From NCBI RefSeq assembly GCF_018812025.1, contig NC_063061.1, forward strand, positions 38,663,044 through 38,727,043: a stretch of DNA of 64,000 nt, given 5' to 3'. This document shows positions 47,289 through 58,480 of the stretch, piece by piece. The stretch's first letter is position 1, and each line of letters begins with the position of its first letter. This stretch comes from Megalobrama amblycephala (taxonomy: Eukaryota > Chordata > Actinopteri > Cypriniformes > Xenocyprididae). The position numbers and the translations under genes are program-made. The notes under the pieces were generated by a model that ran no database searches, was not told where the DNA came from, and saw only the letters and a list, made by a program, of their open reading frames with translations.

Positions 47289-50149
47289 TTACTCCCCCCT
47301 CCCGGAAGACTCAACCTCGCGCCAAAGAAAGTCAAACCGGGGAGGGAGGGGGCGTGTCCTGGAGGTGTGGCAGGTGATAGGCAGGTGACCAGGGTGATGA
47401 GGGTAGGCTAGGTAGCCTCCAGGTGACCAGGGTGATGAGGGTAGGCTAGGTAGCCTCCAGAACAGTGCCTGCTGTATAGGGGACCAGGGAGGTGCCAGTA
47501 GTTCAGGGAGCCAGGGAGGATCGGCCTCCGTGGCCTTGACTCGGGAGCTTGTCTTGGCCACTATGGCCAGAGACATACAGCCCCCTATGGGGTTGTGAAC
47601 CCAACCGGACTCTGGAGAGGGCTCATGAGCTGGATTGGACTCATGGGATGGAGTGGACACTGGAGCGGACTCTGAAGTGGGCACATGGGTTGGAGAGTCC
47701 TCTGGAGTGGGTTCAGGAGCCGGAGCGGACTCTGGAGCGGGCTCATGGGCTGGATCAGACTCTGGAACGGACTCTAGAGTGGGCTCATGGTCTGGAGAGT
47801 CCTCTGGAGTGGGCTCAGAAGCTGGATCAGACTCATGGGCTGGAGCAGACTCTGGAGTGGACTCTGGAGCAGGCTCATGGGCTGGAGCAGACACTAGAAC
47901 GGACTCTGGAGTGGGCTCATGGGCTGGAGTGGACTCTGGAACGGACTCTGGAGTGAGCTCATGGGCTGGAGCAGACTCTGGAGCGGGCTCATGGGCTGGA
48001 TCAGACTCTGGAACGGACTCTAGAGTGGGCTATTGGGCTGAAGAGTCCTCTGGAGTGGGCTCAGGAGCTGGAGCAGACTCATGGGCTGAAGCAGACTCTG
48101 GAGTGGACTCTGGAGCAGGCTCATGGGCTGGAGCAGACTCTAGAAAGGACTCTGGAGTGGGCTCATGGGCTGGAGTGGACTCTGGAGTGGGCTCATGGGC
48201 TGGAGCAGACTCTGGAACGGACTCTGGAGCGGGCTCATGGGCTGGATCAGACTCTGGAACGGACTCTAGAGTGGGCTCATGGGCTGGAGAGTCCTCTGGA
48301 GTGGGTTCAGGAGCTGGAGCAGACTCATGGGCTGGAGCAGACTCTAGAACGGACTCTGGAGTGGGCTCATGGGCTGGAGTGGACTCTGGAGTGGGCTCAT
48401 GGGCTGGAGCAGACTCTGGAACGGACTCTGGAGCGGGCTCATGGGCTGAAACAGACTCTGGAACGGACTCTGGATTGGGCTCATGGGCTAGAGTGGACTC
48501 TGGAGCAGACTCTGAAGCGGACTCATGGGCTGGAGCAGATTCTGGAGTGGACTCATGGGCTCGAGAGTCCTCTGGAGTGGGCTCAGGAGCTGGAGCAAAC
48601 TCATGGGCTGGAGCTGACCCTGGAACAGACTCTGGAGTGGGCTCATGGGCTGGAGCAGACTCTGGAACGGACTCTGGAGTGGGCTCATGGGCTGGAGTGG
48701 ACTCTGGAGTGGGCTCATGGGCTGGAGCAGACTCTGGAACGGACTCTGGAGTGGGCTCATGGGCTGGAGCAGACTCCTTTTAACGGACTCTGGAGTGGGC
48801 TCATGGGCTGGAGTGGACTCTGGAGCGGGCTCATGGGCTGGAGCAGACTCTAGAACGGACTCTGGAGTGGGCTCATGGGCTGGAGTGGACTCTGGAGTGG
48901 GCTCATGGGCTGGAGCAGACTCTGGAACGGACTCTGGAGCGGGCTCATGGGCTGAAGCAGACTCTGGAACGGACTCATGGGCTGGAGCGGATTCTGGAGT
49001 GGACTCTGGAGTGGACTCTGGAGCAGGCTCATGGACTGGAGCAGACTCTAGAGCGGGCTCATGAGCTGAAGCATACTCATGGACTGGAGCAGACTCTGGA
49101 GCGGGCTCATGGGCTGAAGAGGACTCTGGAGTGGACTCTGGAATGTGCTCATGGACTGGAGCAGACTCTGGAGCGGGCTCATGGGCTGAAGCATACTCAT
49201 GGACTGGAGCAGACTCTAGAGCGGGCTCATGAGCTGAAGCATACTCATGGACTGGAGCAGACTCTAGAGCGGGCTCATGAGCTGAAGCATACTCATGGAC
49301 TGGAGCAGACTCTAGAGCGGGCTCATGAGCTGAAGCATACTCATGGGCTGGAGCAGACTCTGGAGCGGGCTCATGGGCTGAAGAGGACTCTGGAGTGGAC
49401 TCTGGAATGTGCTCAGGGGATGGAGCAGACTCTGGAGCGGGCTCATGGGCTGGAGCAGACTCTGAAGAGGACTCTGGAATGTGCTCATGGGATGGAGCAG
49501 AATCTGAAGAGGGCTCATGGGCTGGAGCAGACTCTGGAGCGGGCTCATGGGCTGGATCAGACTCTGGAGCAGGCTCATGGGCTGGAGCAGACTCTGAAGA
49601 GGACTCTGGAATGTGCTCATGGGCTGGAGCAGACTCTGGAGCGGGCTCATGGGCTGGAGCAGACTCTGGAGCTGGCTCATGGGCTGGAGCAGACTCTGGA
49701 GCAGACTCTGGAATGTGCTCATGGGATGGAGCAGACTCTGAAGAAGGCTCATGGGCTGGAGCAGACTCTGGAGCGGACTCTGGAATGTGCTCATGGGATG
49801 GAGCAGACTCTGAAGAAGGCTCATGGGCTGGAGCAGACTTTGAAGAGTACTCATGGGCTGGAGCAGACACTGGAGCATGCTCATGGGCTGGAGTCGAGGT
49901 GTGTGTGGCCCAGACACACAACGGAACAGCCATGATGGACAGTGCAATGCTCTCTGGGCTGAGCTCTGGGGCTGAAGCGGACACTGGAAAGCATTCTGGA
50001 GCGGACTCTTGGCTGTTATCTGGAGTGAGTTCTAGAGTGAATTCTCTGAATGGAAGGGACTGAAGAGCAGGCACCTGGACTTGAGCGCACTCTGGAGCAA
50101 ACTCAAAAAGGACTCGGTAACTTCTTGGAGGAATTTTGAGACAGTTCAT
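47289..50149 (-). pseudogene. Frameshifted repeat-rich ORF (PAHEPAPES), probably transposon-linked
   Basis: On the minus strand an ATG at 50149 (in-frame TGA just upstream) opens a frame with about 75 unique residues ('MNCLKIPPRSYRVLFEF...'), then long PAHEPAPESAPE-type repeats. Near 48776-48783 a small change (CTCTGG to CTCCTTTT) throws the frame out; the continuation (from 47894) reads the same repeats, then about 110 unique residues ending 'FDFLWREVESSGRGE' and a stop at 47289. The DNA is a minisatellite of 30-bp and 12-bp blocks; the unit lacks stops in five of six frames, so an open frame alone is weak evidence. Unique ends favour the minus strand. The function is unknown; similar low-complexity frames occur in fish repetitive elements, from memory only. 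Confidence 0.45.
47600..49890. repeat. GGGCTCATGGGCTGGAGC minisatellite, 2.3 kb
   Basis: Tandem blocks of 'GGGCTCATGGGCTGGAGCAG' + 'ACTCTGGAGC' (30 bp) alternating with 'GGACTCTGGAAC' (12 bp). The blocks form longer mosaics, e.g. the 'GAAGCATACTCATGGACTGG' variant repeats five times at about 49070-49350. All blocks are multiples of 3, which preserves reading frames. Confidence 0.9.
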
Positions 50150-50904
50150 ACGGCTAATTCATACAAATTCATATGGCCTCACTCAGCTGTTTCATATCTA
50201 TACATGACAACGGCTCTCTTTGGATCAGAACGCAGATCTAAATGTTCGCTGTGATCGTACTCAAAGATTTATTAGTGCACTCAACTGTCGCAGCTTTAAT
50301 TTTCCAGCAGAGGGGCAGGGGCGATCAGACTCCAGTGCTGAATGACAAAATAACCTTACAAAATTCATACACTACATGGCTGATAGTGTATAGTGAATCA
50401 TTTGGGACAGAACTTATTCCTCCCAGAGTGATTAATCCTTAAGCATTCTCCTTCCTCTCTATCCTTGGCACTTAACCTGTGTATCAGCATCAGACAGACA
50501 CCGAGACTCTACAGATAATACGTTTGTTAAGAAGCGAGACGTGTGTCAGTAACGCTGATAAACCTGCGTTTAAGGGAGTGTCTTTCCTGATTCTGTAATC
50601 TAATTCTCTGGTTTCTTATTAACTATCCTGGTTAACGTGAGCTCCTCTCCGGCATGACAGAGTAAACGTACCTAACCGTCATATATTTATTCAAGACTCA
50701 TTACCAAACGAGAGAAGGAGAGATTTTAGTCCAGGCTTGAACAGAATAAGAAGTAATGAATCGTGTGTGTGTTGACCTGACACGATACTGCTTTTGCAAT
50801 GGAACAACAGCAAAGTAATGTACAATTCCAGAGTGGTGAGGGTTGATAGCATACTAGTTACTATCTAGGGTGCAAAATAAGAGGTTGCAGGATCAATCCA
50901 AGTT
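50150..50904. other. Non-coding stretch, no gene
   Basis: Mixed-composition sequence with no recognised repeat; a 66-codon plus-strand frame at 50242-50442 shows no domain. Confidence 0.4.
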
Positions 50905-51530
50905 GGAACGACATAAGAGCAGATTTTCTGAGGTCAAAAGATCCACGCTCAACACAATCTCATGGCAATTCATAACCGTTTTGGTGGATAATTTGTACAA
51001 ATTCGTACAACTAAAATTTGTAAAAAAAAAAAAAAAAAAGCTCTAAAATATAATTATGATTAGAGATATACCGATACCGATACTGGAATAACTAATATGA
51101 TTTATATTCTTTTGATTTCCCTATCCAATATTTTTTTTAATTACAAATGCAATGAAAATGCAAGTATTGGTAAGCAGTATCGGTAAGTACCAAAAATGAA
51201 AGTATCAGTATCGTACTTGTTCATGGCAATTCATAACCGTTTTGGTGGCTAATTTCTATGAATTGGTACAATTTCAATTGGTAAAAAAAGCTCTAAAAAA
51301 GTGATTTCAACGATATCGGTCCACTGAGTCTTTATCGGTATAGTTATTATTAGGGATGTACCAATACCGGAATAACTAATATGATTTATATTCTTTCCCG
51401 ATCCAATTTATTTAAAAAAAAAAAAAATTACAAATGCAATGAAAATACAAGTATCAGTAATCAGTATCAGCAAGTACCAAAAATGAAAGTATCGGTATCG
51501 TAATTGTTCTGGAAAAAGTGGTGCACCCTA
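50905..51530. repeat. Tandemly duplicated 'GATACCGATAC' repeat
   Basis: A ~250-bp module ('CATGGCAATTCATAACCG', 'TTTTGGTGG', 'AATATGATTTATATTCTTT', 'AGTATCGGTAAGTACC') is present twice, at about 50960-51215 and 51225-51500. It is rich in ACCGATA/TATCGGT words that pair with each other. An interspersed repeat, no coding frame. Confidence 0.65.
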
Positions 51531-52196
51531 CACTAAAAATGATTCTGTGGTGAAGTAAATACTACAGAAATACAAATGTAATTTCTGTGTACTCAACTTT
51601 TCTGATACTGGTGTTCCCATCATGCACTGGGGCATGAATAATTCATAAAGTTGATTTTTTTTTTGCTGTTTTCCAGCTGTATTTACACTGTTTTATCATT
51701 GCTTTCGTTGTTAGGTTTAGGAACCTGCGATTTTGTGACATATGGAATTACACATTCACACTCAAAAATGATCATCGAATGTTACCGTCATTGGGTATTG
51801 TGTTCCAAGTATTGAATTCGGGTGAGTGCCGCATCACTTCTATTAAGCAGATATGATGTCTACACGATATCTATTGTATTATATATTTAGATGTTTCTAA
51901 ATAAAGCATACACTTTAAAAGCATGGTTTAGTTCAATGTTATATGAGTAAAAAGTAATTTTGTTAAGTTTACTTAACTTTGTTAAATAGATTTTACTTAA
52001 TTCTATATGTGAAATTAAATATAATTAAGTAATGTTTACTTAATTTCTTTATGAATGTTAAGTTCAATAGTAAGTAGATTTTACTTGATAATAACAGATA
52101 AGTTGTACTGAGCTTTAGCAGTAAAATTTACTTAAAATGTGTAAATTGTTGCGAGGATTTTATCAAGTAAATCCTACAAGTTATTTTTTCACTGTG
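51531..52196. mobile_element. Possible CACT-ended MITE, AT-rich
   Basis: Starts CACTAAAAATGATTCTGTGG and ends near ...TTATTTTTTCACTGTG. The interior has 'AAGTAAATCCTACAAG' near the right end and 'GAAGTAAATACTACAG' near the left. Terminal similarity is weak. Confidence 0.35.
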
Positions 52197-53039
52197 GTTG
52201 TGGTGTGGAGTTTACTTAATGAGTTTTAGTTAACAAGTTATCGTTCTTGATGTGAACAGGCCTTAGGAGTATTTAGAATATATGACTTTGATTTGATCTG
52301 AAGACTCAGAGGTTGAGTTCAGGGAGCTGAAACTGCAAATAAAAAAAATTACCCAGCATTCCAGACCTCAGTTATCTGATTGCTGTTTTCTTGCTGATGT
52401 CAGCCAAAGCTATAGACCCTCTCTGTTGGTCTAAGAAATCGTCCTTAGTTGAGCTGATCGCCTTCCCGATCTGGAAAGTTCTCGTGTTGATCTCTCTGCC
52501 GATCTAGAGAAGAAATTAAAATATGATGAGCTGATCCTCATTGTTATTTGGGTCTGATCCTCTCTGTTGATTCGGCTGCGTGAATGTTAACCTACAAACA
52601 CAAACACACAAACAATTGAAAGAATAAGTGAGATATGAATACAGCGCAAACACATCTCCAGACACTGGGGGAATCTCACACTTCCATTCATGTTTAATTG
52701 AGAAGCTCATCCCAGATGAGGTCATATCACAGTGTGTCAGATAAAAACCTGTTAGTTTCTCCCTCCTCTCTGAGGAACTGCAGGATAGTGTTCAGGATCT
52801 GCCCAGAGCCCCCGAACACTTCAGATAGTGTGCTGTACATCAGTGCGCCGGCTGTTTCTGTCTGTCCTCACAAGAGGAAACGCAGGTGGATAATGATACA
52901 AGTCTCTGAGAGATTTAGAAACCTCAACAGAAGTCATTCGCCATGCATTGAGTTTATGGTCCTGCGAAGGGAAATTCGCTTTGGACTCATTGCACAGCAA
53001 TGAACATTCATAACACAAACACACACCAAGAGGAAAATA
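52197..53039. other. Non-coding stretch with an isolated open segment
   Basis: On the minus strand, 'TTTCTTCTCTAG' at about 52510 precedes a 43-codon open segment ending in TAA near 52377. It looks like a splice acceptor and last exon but matches no protein I recognise. The three plus/minus ORFs at 52516-53024 are not gene-like. Confidence 0.3.
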
Positions 53040-53760
53040 AGCAATAAATAAATAATGCTATAAAACGCATTATATAAACTATAATAATAATGTAAATCTA
53101 AAATAATCCACATCCTACATGCAGTCTCACAGAGTAAATAAATAAATAACAACAAATAAAAACTATAATAATAATAATAATAATAATAAATAATATAAAA
53201 TAAACAGAATAAACAAACAAACAAATAAACTACAATAATAATGTTAATAAAGTAATAAAACAGCAAGAATAAACAAATCAAATATAACTAATAATATAAA
53301 CTAAAATAATAATAATAATAATAATAAATAAATAAATAAATAAAAGAAAATTCTTCATGCAATCTCTCAGAATAAATAAACAAATAATGTTAATAAAGAA
53401 ATAAAATCGCAAAAATAAATAATATAAATGCATAAATAAATATAAATTAATATATAAATAAAAAAAATTAAATATAACTCAATATAAACTAAAATAGTAA
53501 TAATGAAAATAAAATAAGAAATAATCCACATCTTACATGCAGTCTCACAGAATAAATAAAAACATAATACAAAATATAATAATAATGTTTATAAAGAAAT
53601 AAAATATCAAAAAATAAATTAAAAAAGTAAAATTAAATACTAAAAAAACTAAAATAATAATAAAATAAAATAAAAGATAATCCTTCATGCAATCTCACAG
53701 AATAAATTAATTAATTAGGAAATAAATAACATACAGTACAACACATTATACTGTAAAACA
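53040..53760. repeat. AT-rich satellite with a CATGCAGTCTCACAG marker
   Basis: Long AATAAATAA/AATAATAAT tracts are punctuated by a conserved word 'ATGCA(G/A)TCTC(A/T)CAGA' at about 53117, 53358, 53535 and 53687, spacing 150-240 bp. So it is a decayed tandem array rather than simple AT microsatellite. Confidence 0.7.
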
Positions 53761-54979
53761 ATATATAGACTGTAATAAATCCACATCTAACCACAGAATA
53801 AGACTTTTGACTGTAAAGTTGACTTAAAGTCCAGACCAGTTTGGAGCTTGTTCTGGTCATAAAGTTCTACCGCTCTGAAATAACGACACAGTAGTCTCTG
53901 GAAACAGTACGAACGCCGGAAAAATGAATGAAAAACATGTAGAACTTGTTACTGCTGGTGCTGTTCCTCATTTGTAAGCCACTTCAGATAAAAAGTGCCT
54001 GCTTAAATAATGTACATTTCACAGATAAAACTTTTCTGGACCTTGGTGGTCTATAGAAGAAAGAAAGTACGACATGCGAGTGAGTCACTGAAGACGATAA
54101 CGCTCATTTCAGGTGATCTATTCATTTAAGACAAACACAGCAGTCTCAGGTCAGTTCATGAACTCTATTCTCCTCTCCATTATCATTTCAATAGTGTCAC
54201 TGAAGTGCCGGGCTTCCCTCGTGTCCATCTGAGTGGTTTTCACACCCTCCATCTCTCTGTCACCTCCTCATCATCTTCATCACCTCTGCGCTTCCCCTGA
54301 AGTGTTTTAAGGTGTGTGTCCTGTGGCCCGCGGCTTTTGGGACGCGCTGATGAGGAGATGATGGGGGTTTCTGCATGAATAAATGATCGTGTGCAGAATC
54401 CACCGGAGGAAATAGAGCGAGCGGCTAATGAGGAAGTGTTTCCTCCTCTGGAGTGGTTTTATACACCAGAAAATAAAGCACGGCCTGCGATCGTAATTAC
54501 TAATGTCTCGAGTGCATTTCTGGCCATGAATAAATGATGCCAGTAGATGGGATGGTGTGATATTAGTACCTTATCCCTCCTCTCACCATCAAATCAACAT
54601 TTTAGATGAGTAAAACTAAATGGGAGTGTCATAATCATCCAAACCAGCTCAGGCCATTCCAATGCAATTAATTAATAAACGTGTTTTCCTCATTTTTTCC
54701 AGCTAAAACATGATTGTTCTTTTGGCTATCACTCAAGTCTTGAGCTGAAAATCATTTCAGTCAGCTGCAGTGCCAATGAATAAAGGGGGAAAATGAGAGA
54801 TTTTTGGCACACCGTCATCAGAGATTTGGCAGCTGACCACAATATAGGCCAATCAGTGGTCAGAGAAAGAGATCTGTACTGAATACCTATAGAATATGAT
54901 GTTTCTGATCATGTATTGAATGTGCATCTCTGTAAACCGAACTTAAGCAAAAATATAAGCTATTCATAATTTAAAGTAG
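53761..54979. other. Low-repeat stretch with candidate regulatory block
   Basis: About 54150-54600 is GC-richer, repeat-poor and contains 'GATCGTAATTACTAATG' and two near-identical 'CATGAATAAATGAT' words (54374 and 54524). A candidate conserved element in the interval upstream of st8sia3. Confidence 0.35.
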
Positions 54980-55742
54980 TTAAAGGTGCAGTAAGTGATT
55001 TAAACACAGTTTAAAGTGGATCAGACTGAGCACCAAAACACACTTGTAGCCAATCAGCAGTAAGGAGCGTGTCCACTTATGATGGGGTAGGAGAGAGTGA
55101 GCCAATCAGTAATAGGGGGCGTGTCCACTCATGATGGGAGAGAAGAGTGAGCCAATCAGCAGTAAGGAGGGTGTCCACTCATGATGGGGGAGGAGAGAGT
55201 GAGCCAATCAGCAGTAGAGGGCGTGTCAAATCATGATAGGGGAGGAGAGAGTGAGCCAATCAGCAGTAAGGAGGGTGTCCACTCATGATGGGGGAGGAGA
55301 GAGTGAGCCAATCAGCAGTAAGGAGGGTGTCCACTCATGATGGGGGAGGAGAGAGTGAGCCAATCAGCAGTAAGGAGGGTGTCCACTCATGATGGGGGAG
55401 GAGAGAGTGAGCCAATCAGCAGTAGAGGGCGTGTCAAATCATGATAGGGGAGGAGAGAGTGAGCCAATCAGTAGTAGGGGTGTGTCCACTCATGATGGGG
55501 GAGGAGAGTGAGCCAATCAGCAGTAGGGGGCGTGTCCACTCATGATAGGGGAGAGAGTGAGCCAATCAGCAAAAGGGGCATGTCCACTCATGATGGGGGA
55601 GGAGCCTGTGTTGCATAGCATGTTTGTGAATTTGGGGGTGGAGCTATAAAGGGGGGTGTGATCCTATTGGGTAGGGGTGTGTTTGTTTTGGTGATTTCAA
55701 TTATCAACAGTATTTCTCAGAAATCACTAACTGTACCTTTAA
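54980..55742. mobile_element. TTAA-flanked MITE carrying a 52-bp minisatellite
   Basis: Starts TTAAAGGTGCAGTAAGTGATT and ends with the inverse GAAATCACTAACTGTACCTTTAA. Most of the interior is the tandem array at 55047-55605. No transposase. Confidence 0.75.
55047..55605. repeat. 52-bp minisatellite with a CCAAT box in every unit
   Basis: About 11 units of 'GAGCCAATCAGCAGTAAGGA' + 'GGGTGTCCACTCATGATGGG' + 'GGAGGAGAGAGT', period 52 bp (starts at 55149, 55201, 55253...). Every unit keeps CCAATCAG. Variant units ('GTCAAATCATGATAGG') recur at intervals, suggesting multi-unit duplication. Confidence 0.9.
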
Positions 55743-55749
55743 GACAAAA

Positions 55750-56170
55750 GTCAATTCACTCTGCGGCCATCTTGGTTATTTGATTCATTTGATTGAATCT
55801 GTTCTTTTAAACCATTCAAATGAACCAATTCACAAAAATAACGATCAATGATGTAAACTTCATCAAATATTCGGCTATAAGCAGCTATAGAGACATTGAT
55901 TCATTATACTCGCCTCAATTCTCTTCAATGTTGATTCAGTTCAGGTTAATAACTGTAAAGTTCATCAATTAGGAGTTTAATTCAGCTATAAGCAGCTTTA
56001 TAGAAGATATTATTAATTTTAAGTCAGTTCAATCCAATAATAGTGTTGATGTTGCACAAGTTGGCAGTGTATTCAGTTATAAAGCATCTACAGAAGACAA
56101 TAGTGCCGTTATTCAGTTCAAGTTCAGTTCTCATCTGATAGTGTGAGTGCATTGATATTACTGAATATTA
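55750..56170. repeat. Interspersed repeat ('AGCTATAAGCAGCT' type)
   Basis: Words 'TTCAGCTATAAGCAGCTTTA', 'TACAGAAGACAATAGTG' and 'GTTCAAGTTCAGTTC' recur within the segment, as an imperfect tandem. No gene. Confidence 0.5.
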
Positions 56171-56403
56171 ACTGTCTTTTAAACCTCAAAGGTGGCAGTA
56201 AATTTATGGCTTTGATTTTCATGCAATTTTAGAGAAAAACATGTTTTAGAAAATATATATTTCAAATTGAAAAAAGTATTTTTGTGCATTTTCCATGACA
56301 ATAAACATAAAATTCTATAATGTTTTTTAAGTTAACTTTTTAAAACTTTTTTTCACTACAGCAATAATCTGCCAAATGTCTTCTTTAACGGTCAAAAAAG
56401 GAC

Positions 56404-56680
56404 CATCTTAAGTCAGTGATCCAAATGGCCCTATCATACACCCGGCGCAATGCGTTGCCAGGCATGACGCAAATGTTTTTTGCTAGTTTCAGCCCAACAC
56501 AGTTATCACTTTCACGTCCAGCACCACGTTGTTTAAATAGCAAATGCACTCGGGCCCATATGTTCGCCCATTGGCGTGCTGGTCTGAAAACGAGGTGTGT
56601 TCAGGTGCATTGTTGGCGTGTTGCTATTTTGAGGCAACTGAAAATGACTGCACCATTTACCAACTGAAACCTGGGCTAAT
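56404..56680. mobile_element. 'CCCTATCATACACCCGGCGC' repeat fragment
   Basis: CpG-rich dispersed repeat beginning 'GGCCCTATCATACACCCGG'. Two overlapping plus-strand frames (83 and 127 codons) are inside it and show no domain. Probably a non-autonomous DNA element; ends uncertain. Confidence 0.45.
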
Positions 56681-56970
56681 TTTTAATTTTTTGTTATTTA
56701 AAGGGTGCGTTAGTAATATGCGCCTATATGAGGGTGCACAACATGCGTACACTCTGCTTATTACACACACAGGGATGCACAGCAGCACACAAACATGCCA
56801 AATATTACAAATAAAAGGATTCTTCTCTGGAGAAGTGTTCAGTCTTTCTGATGGCAACGTCTGCCATGTAAATAACAAATCCACCATGGTGCAAGCGCAC
56901 CTGGCTTTTAAATGGTATGGGAGATGAGACTCTGATTGGTTTATTGCACATTACGCCCAAAACACACCCA

Positions 56971-57215
56971 TTACTCATTAAGCATTGTCTTTTCTTCCGG
57001 AATCCTTTCCATTGAATTGATTCCATTGAACTGATTCCTTTGAATCCTTTCATCTGTCGGCGTTGGTAATGCACATTTACGTCGCCATGGTTGTTTTTGG
57101 CGATTAGGACATCCGCAACATTTTGAAGCATCGAAAATACATTTTGGTCCAAAAATAACAAAAACTACGACTTTATTCAGCATTGTATTCTCTTCCGGGT
57201 CTGTTGTCAATTTGC
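56971..57215 (-). mobile_element. THAP-like transposon remnant, minus-strand copy
   Basis: The minus strand reads 'CCGCPNRQKQPWRRKCALPT' + 'PTDERIQRNQF', resembling the start of a THAP zinc finger (C-x2-C, N-R, L-P-T, D-E-R). No downstream Cys/His pair or AVPTIF box is present. It is preceded by 'TTTTGGACCAAAATGTATTT' sequence that in the plus-strand copy comes after the finger, so module order is permuted. Confidence 0.5.
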
Positions 57216-57460
57216 GTTCACGACTCTGCTTCTTCTTCTTCTTTCCTGTTTTACGGCGGTTGGCATCCAGCTTATTGGTGCATTACCGCCCCCTTCTGCT
57301 CCAGAGTGTGGTTCACAACTCCGCAGTGACGCTGCTGATGTAAGACGCTGCTGATGTGTTATCTAGTGCGCCAGAGCTTCGTTTACAGTCTGAGGGAGAC
57401 GCACGCTGTATTCAAGCTATTCTACATTGTTTGTATTTTGGTATTGCTATATTTTTTAAA

Positions 57461-57945
57461 ATGGTGCGTAAGTGTGTATGTCGCGGATGTCCTAATCGCC
57501 AAAAACAACCACAGTGACGTAAAAGTGCATTACCAACGCCGACAGATGAAAGGATTCAAAGGAATCAGTTCAATGGAATCAATTCAATTGAATCATTTCA
57601 ATGGAATCAATTCAATGGAAAGGATTCCGGAAGAGAATACAATGCTGAATAAAGTCGTAGTTTTTGTTATTTTTGGACCAAAATGTATTTTCGATGCTTC
57701 AAAAACTTCTAACTAACTGATGTCACATGGACTACTTTGATGATGTTTTTATTACCTTTCTGGACATGGACAGTATACCGTACATACATTTTCAATGGAG
57801 GGACAGAAAGCTCTCGGACTAAATCTAAAATATCTTAAACTGTGTTCCGAAGATGAACGGAGGTCTTACGGGTTTGGAACGACATGAGGGTGAGTCATTA
57901 ATGACACAATTTTCATTTTTGGGTGAACTAACCCTTTCAAGGTTG
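57461..57945 (+). mobile_element. THAP-like transposon remnant, plus-strand copy
   Basis: ATG at 57461 reads MVRKCVCRGCPNRQKQPQ then TGA (57515), then in frame 'RKSALPTPTDERIQRNQF'. The minus copy has Trp-Arg where this has the stop, so this copy carries a nonsense change. It continues through 'TTTTGGACCAAAATGTATTT' and 'CGAAGATGAACGGAGGTCTT' to 'GGGTGAACTAACCCTTT' at 57945, a terminus typical of short fish DNA elements. Confidence 0.5.
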
Positions 57946-58089
57946 GAAATTTCATTTTCAGTTCTATGCTCAAAAAGTGAATAAATGGATTATAACTACT
58001 GCATAGGCCTACCATAAATTTCCCTAAAAATACAAAATATTAAATAAAAAACATTATCAAACTAAACTATAGTATATACTACATTGATT

Positions 58090-58480
58090 ATTTCATTGAA
58101 ATAATAATAATAATTGACCACCACGCGAAGAGCACCAATAATAACATGGGAGACAGACGGCCGGTTCTAGAATCCACTCACCCACAGTAGAAGGTTTGTG
58201 TTCACGTCCATCTTTATCTTGTCCTGTTCTGTCCTTCCCGAGATGAACGAGCGGGGGTGCAGGGCAGAGGTAGCGGGGGAAATGGTTAACCCTCATGTCC
58301 AGAGCGAGCGCAGCACGTGCGGATCTTCATTAACCTCCACGCAGGTGAACCGTTCATCTCAGAGAGCCGCCTTATTAGCGGCAATAACGGAGCGCGGAAC
58401 ACGACCGCGGCCGCCTCGCTCTCTCTTTTCAATTAAAGAAGGAGCAGCGTTTCATTAACCCCTCACTGCTCCGCGCGTGC
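58090..58480. promoter_or_regulatory. GC-rich low-repeat block, candidate conserved element
   Basis: CpG-rich sequence ('GGAGCGCGGAACACGACCGC', 'GCTCCGCGCGTGCC') with 'TTTTCAATTAAAG', unlike its AT-rich surroundings. Open on the plus strand from an ATG at 58243 for 71 codons, without a recognisable domain. Confidence 0.3.

Noticed and set aside
47635..48783. 382-codon plus-strand frame 'GSWAGADSG'
   Set aside because: All three plus frames are open because the repeat unit lacks stops; no unique flanking protein sequence on this strand.
52377..52510. Acceptor-like site followed by a 43-codon open segment on the minus strand
   Set aside because: No family recognised and no partner exon seen; short open segments of this size occur by chance.
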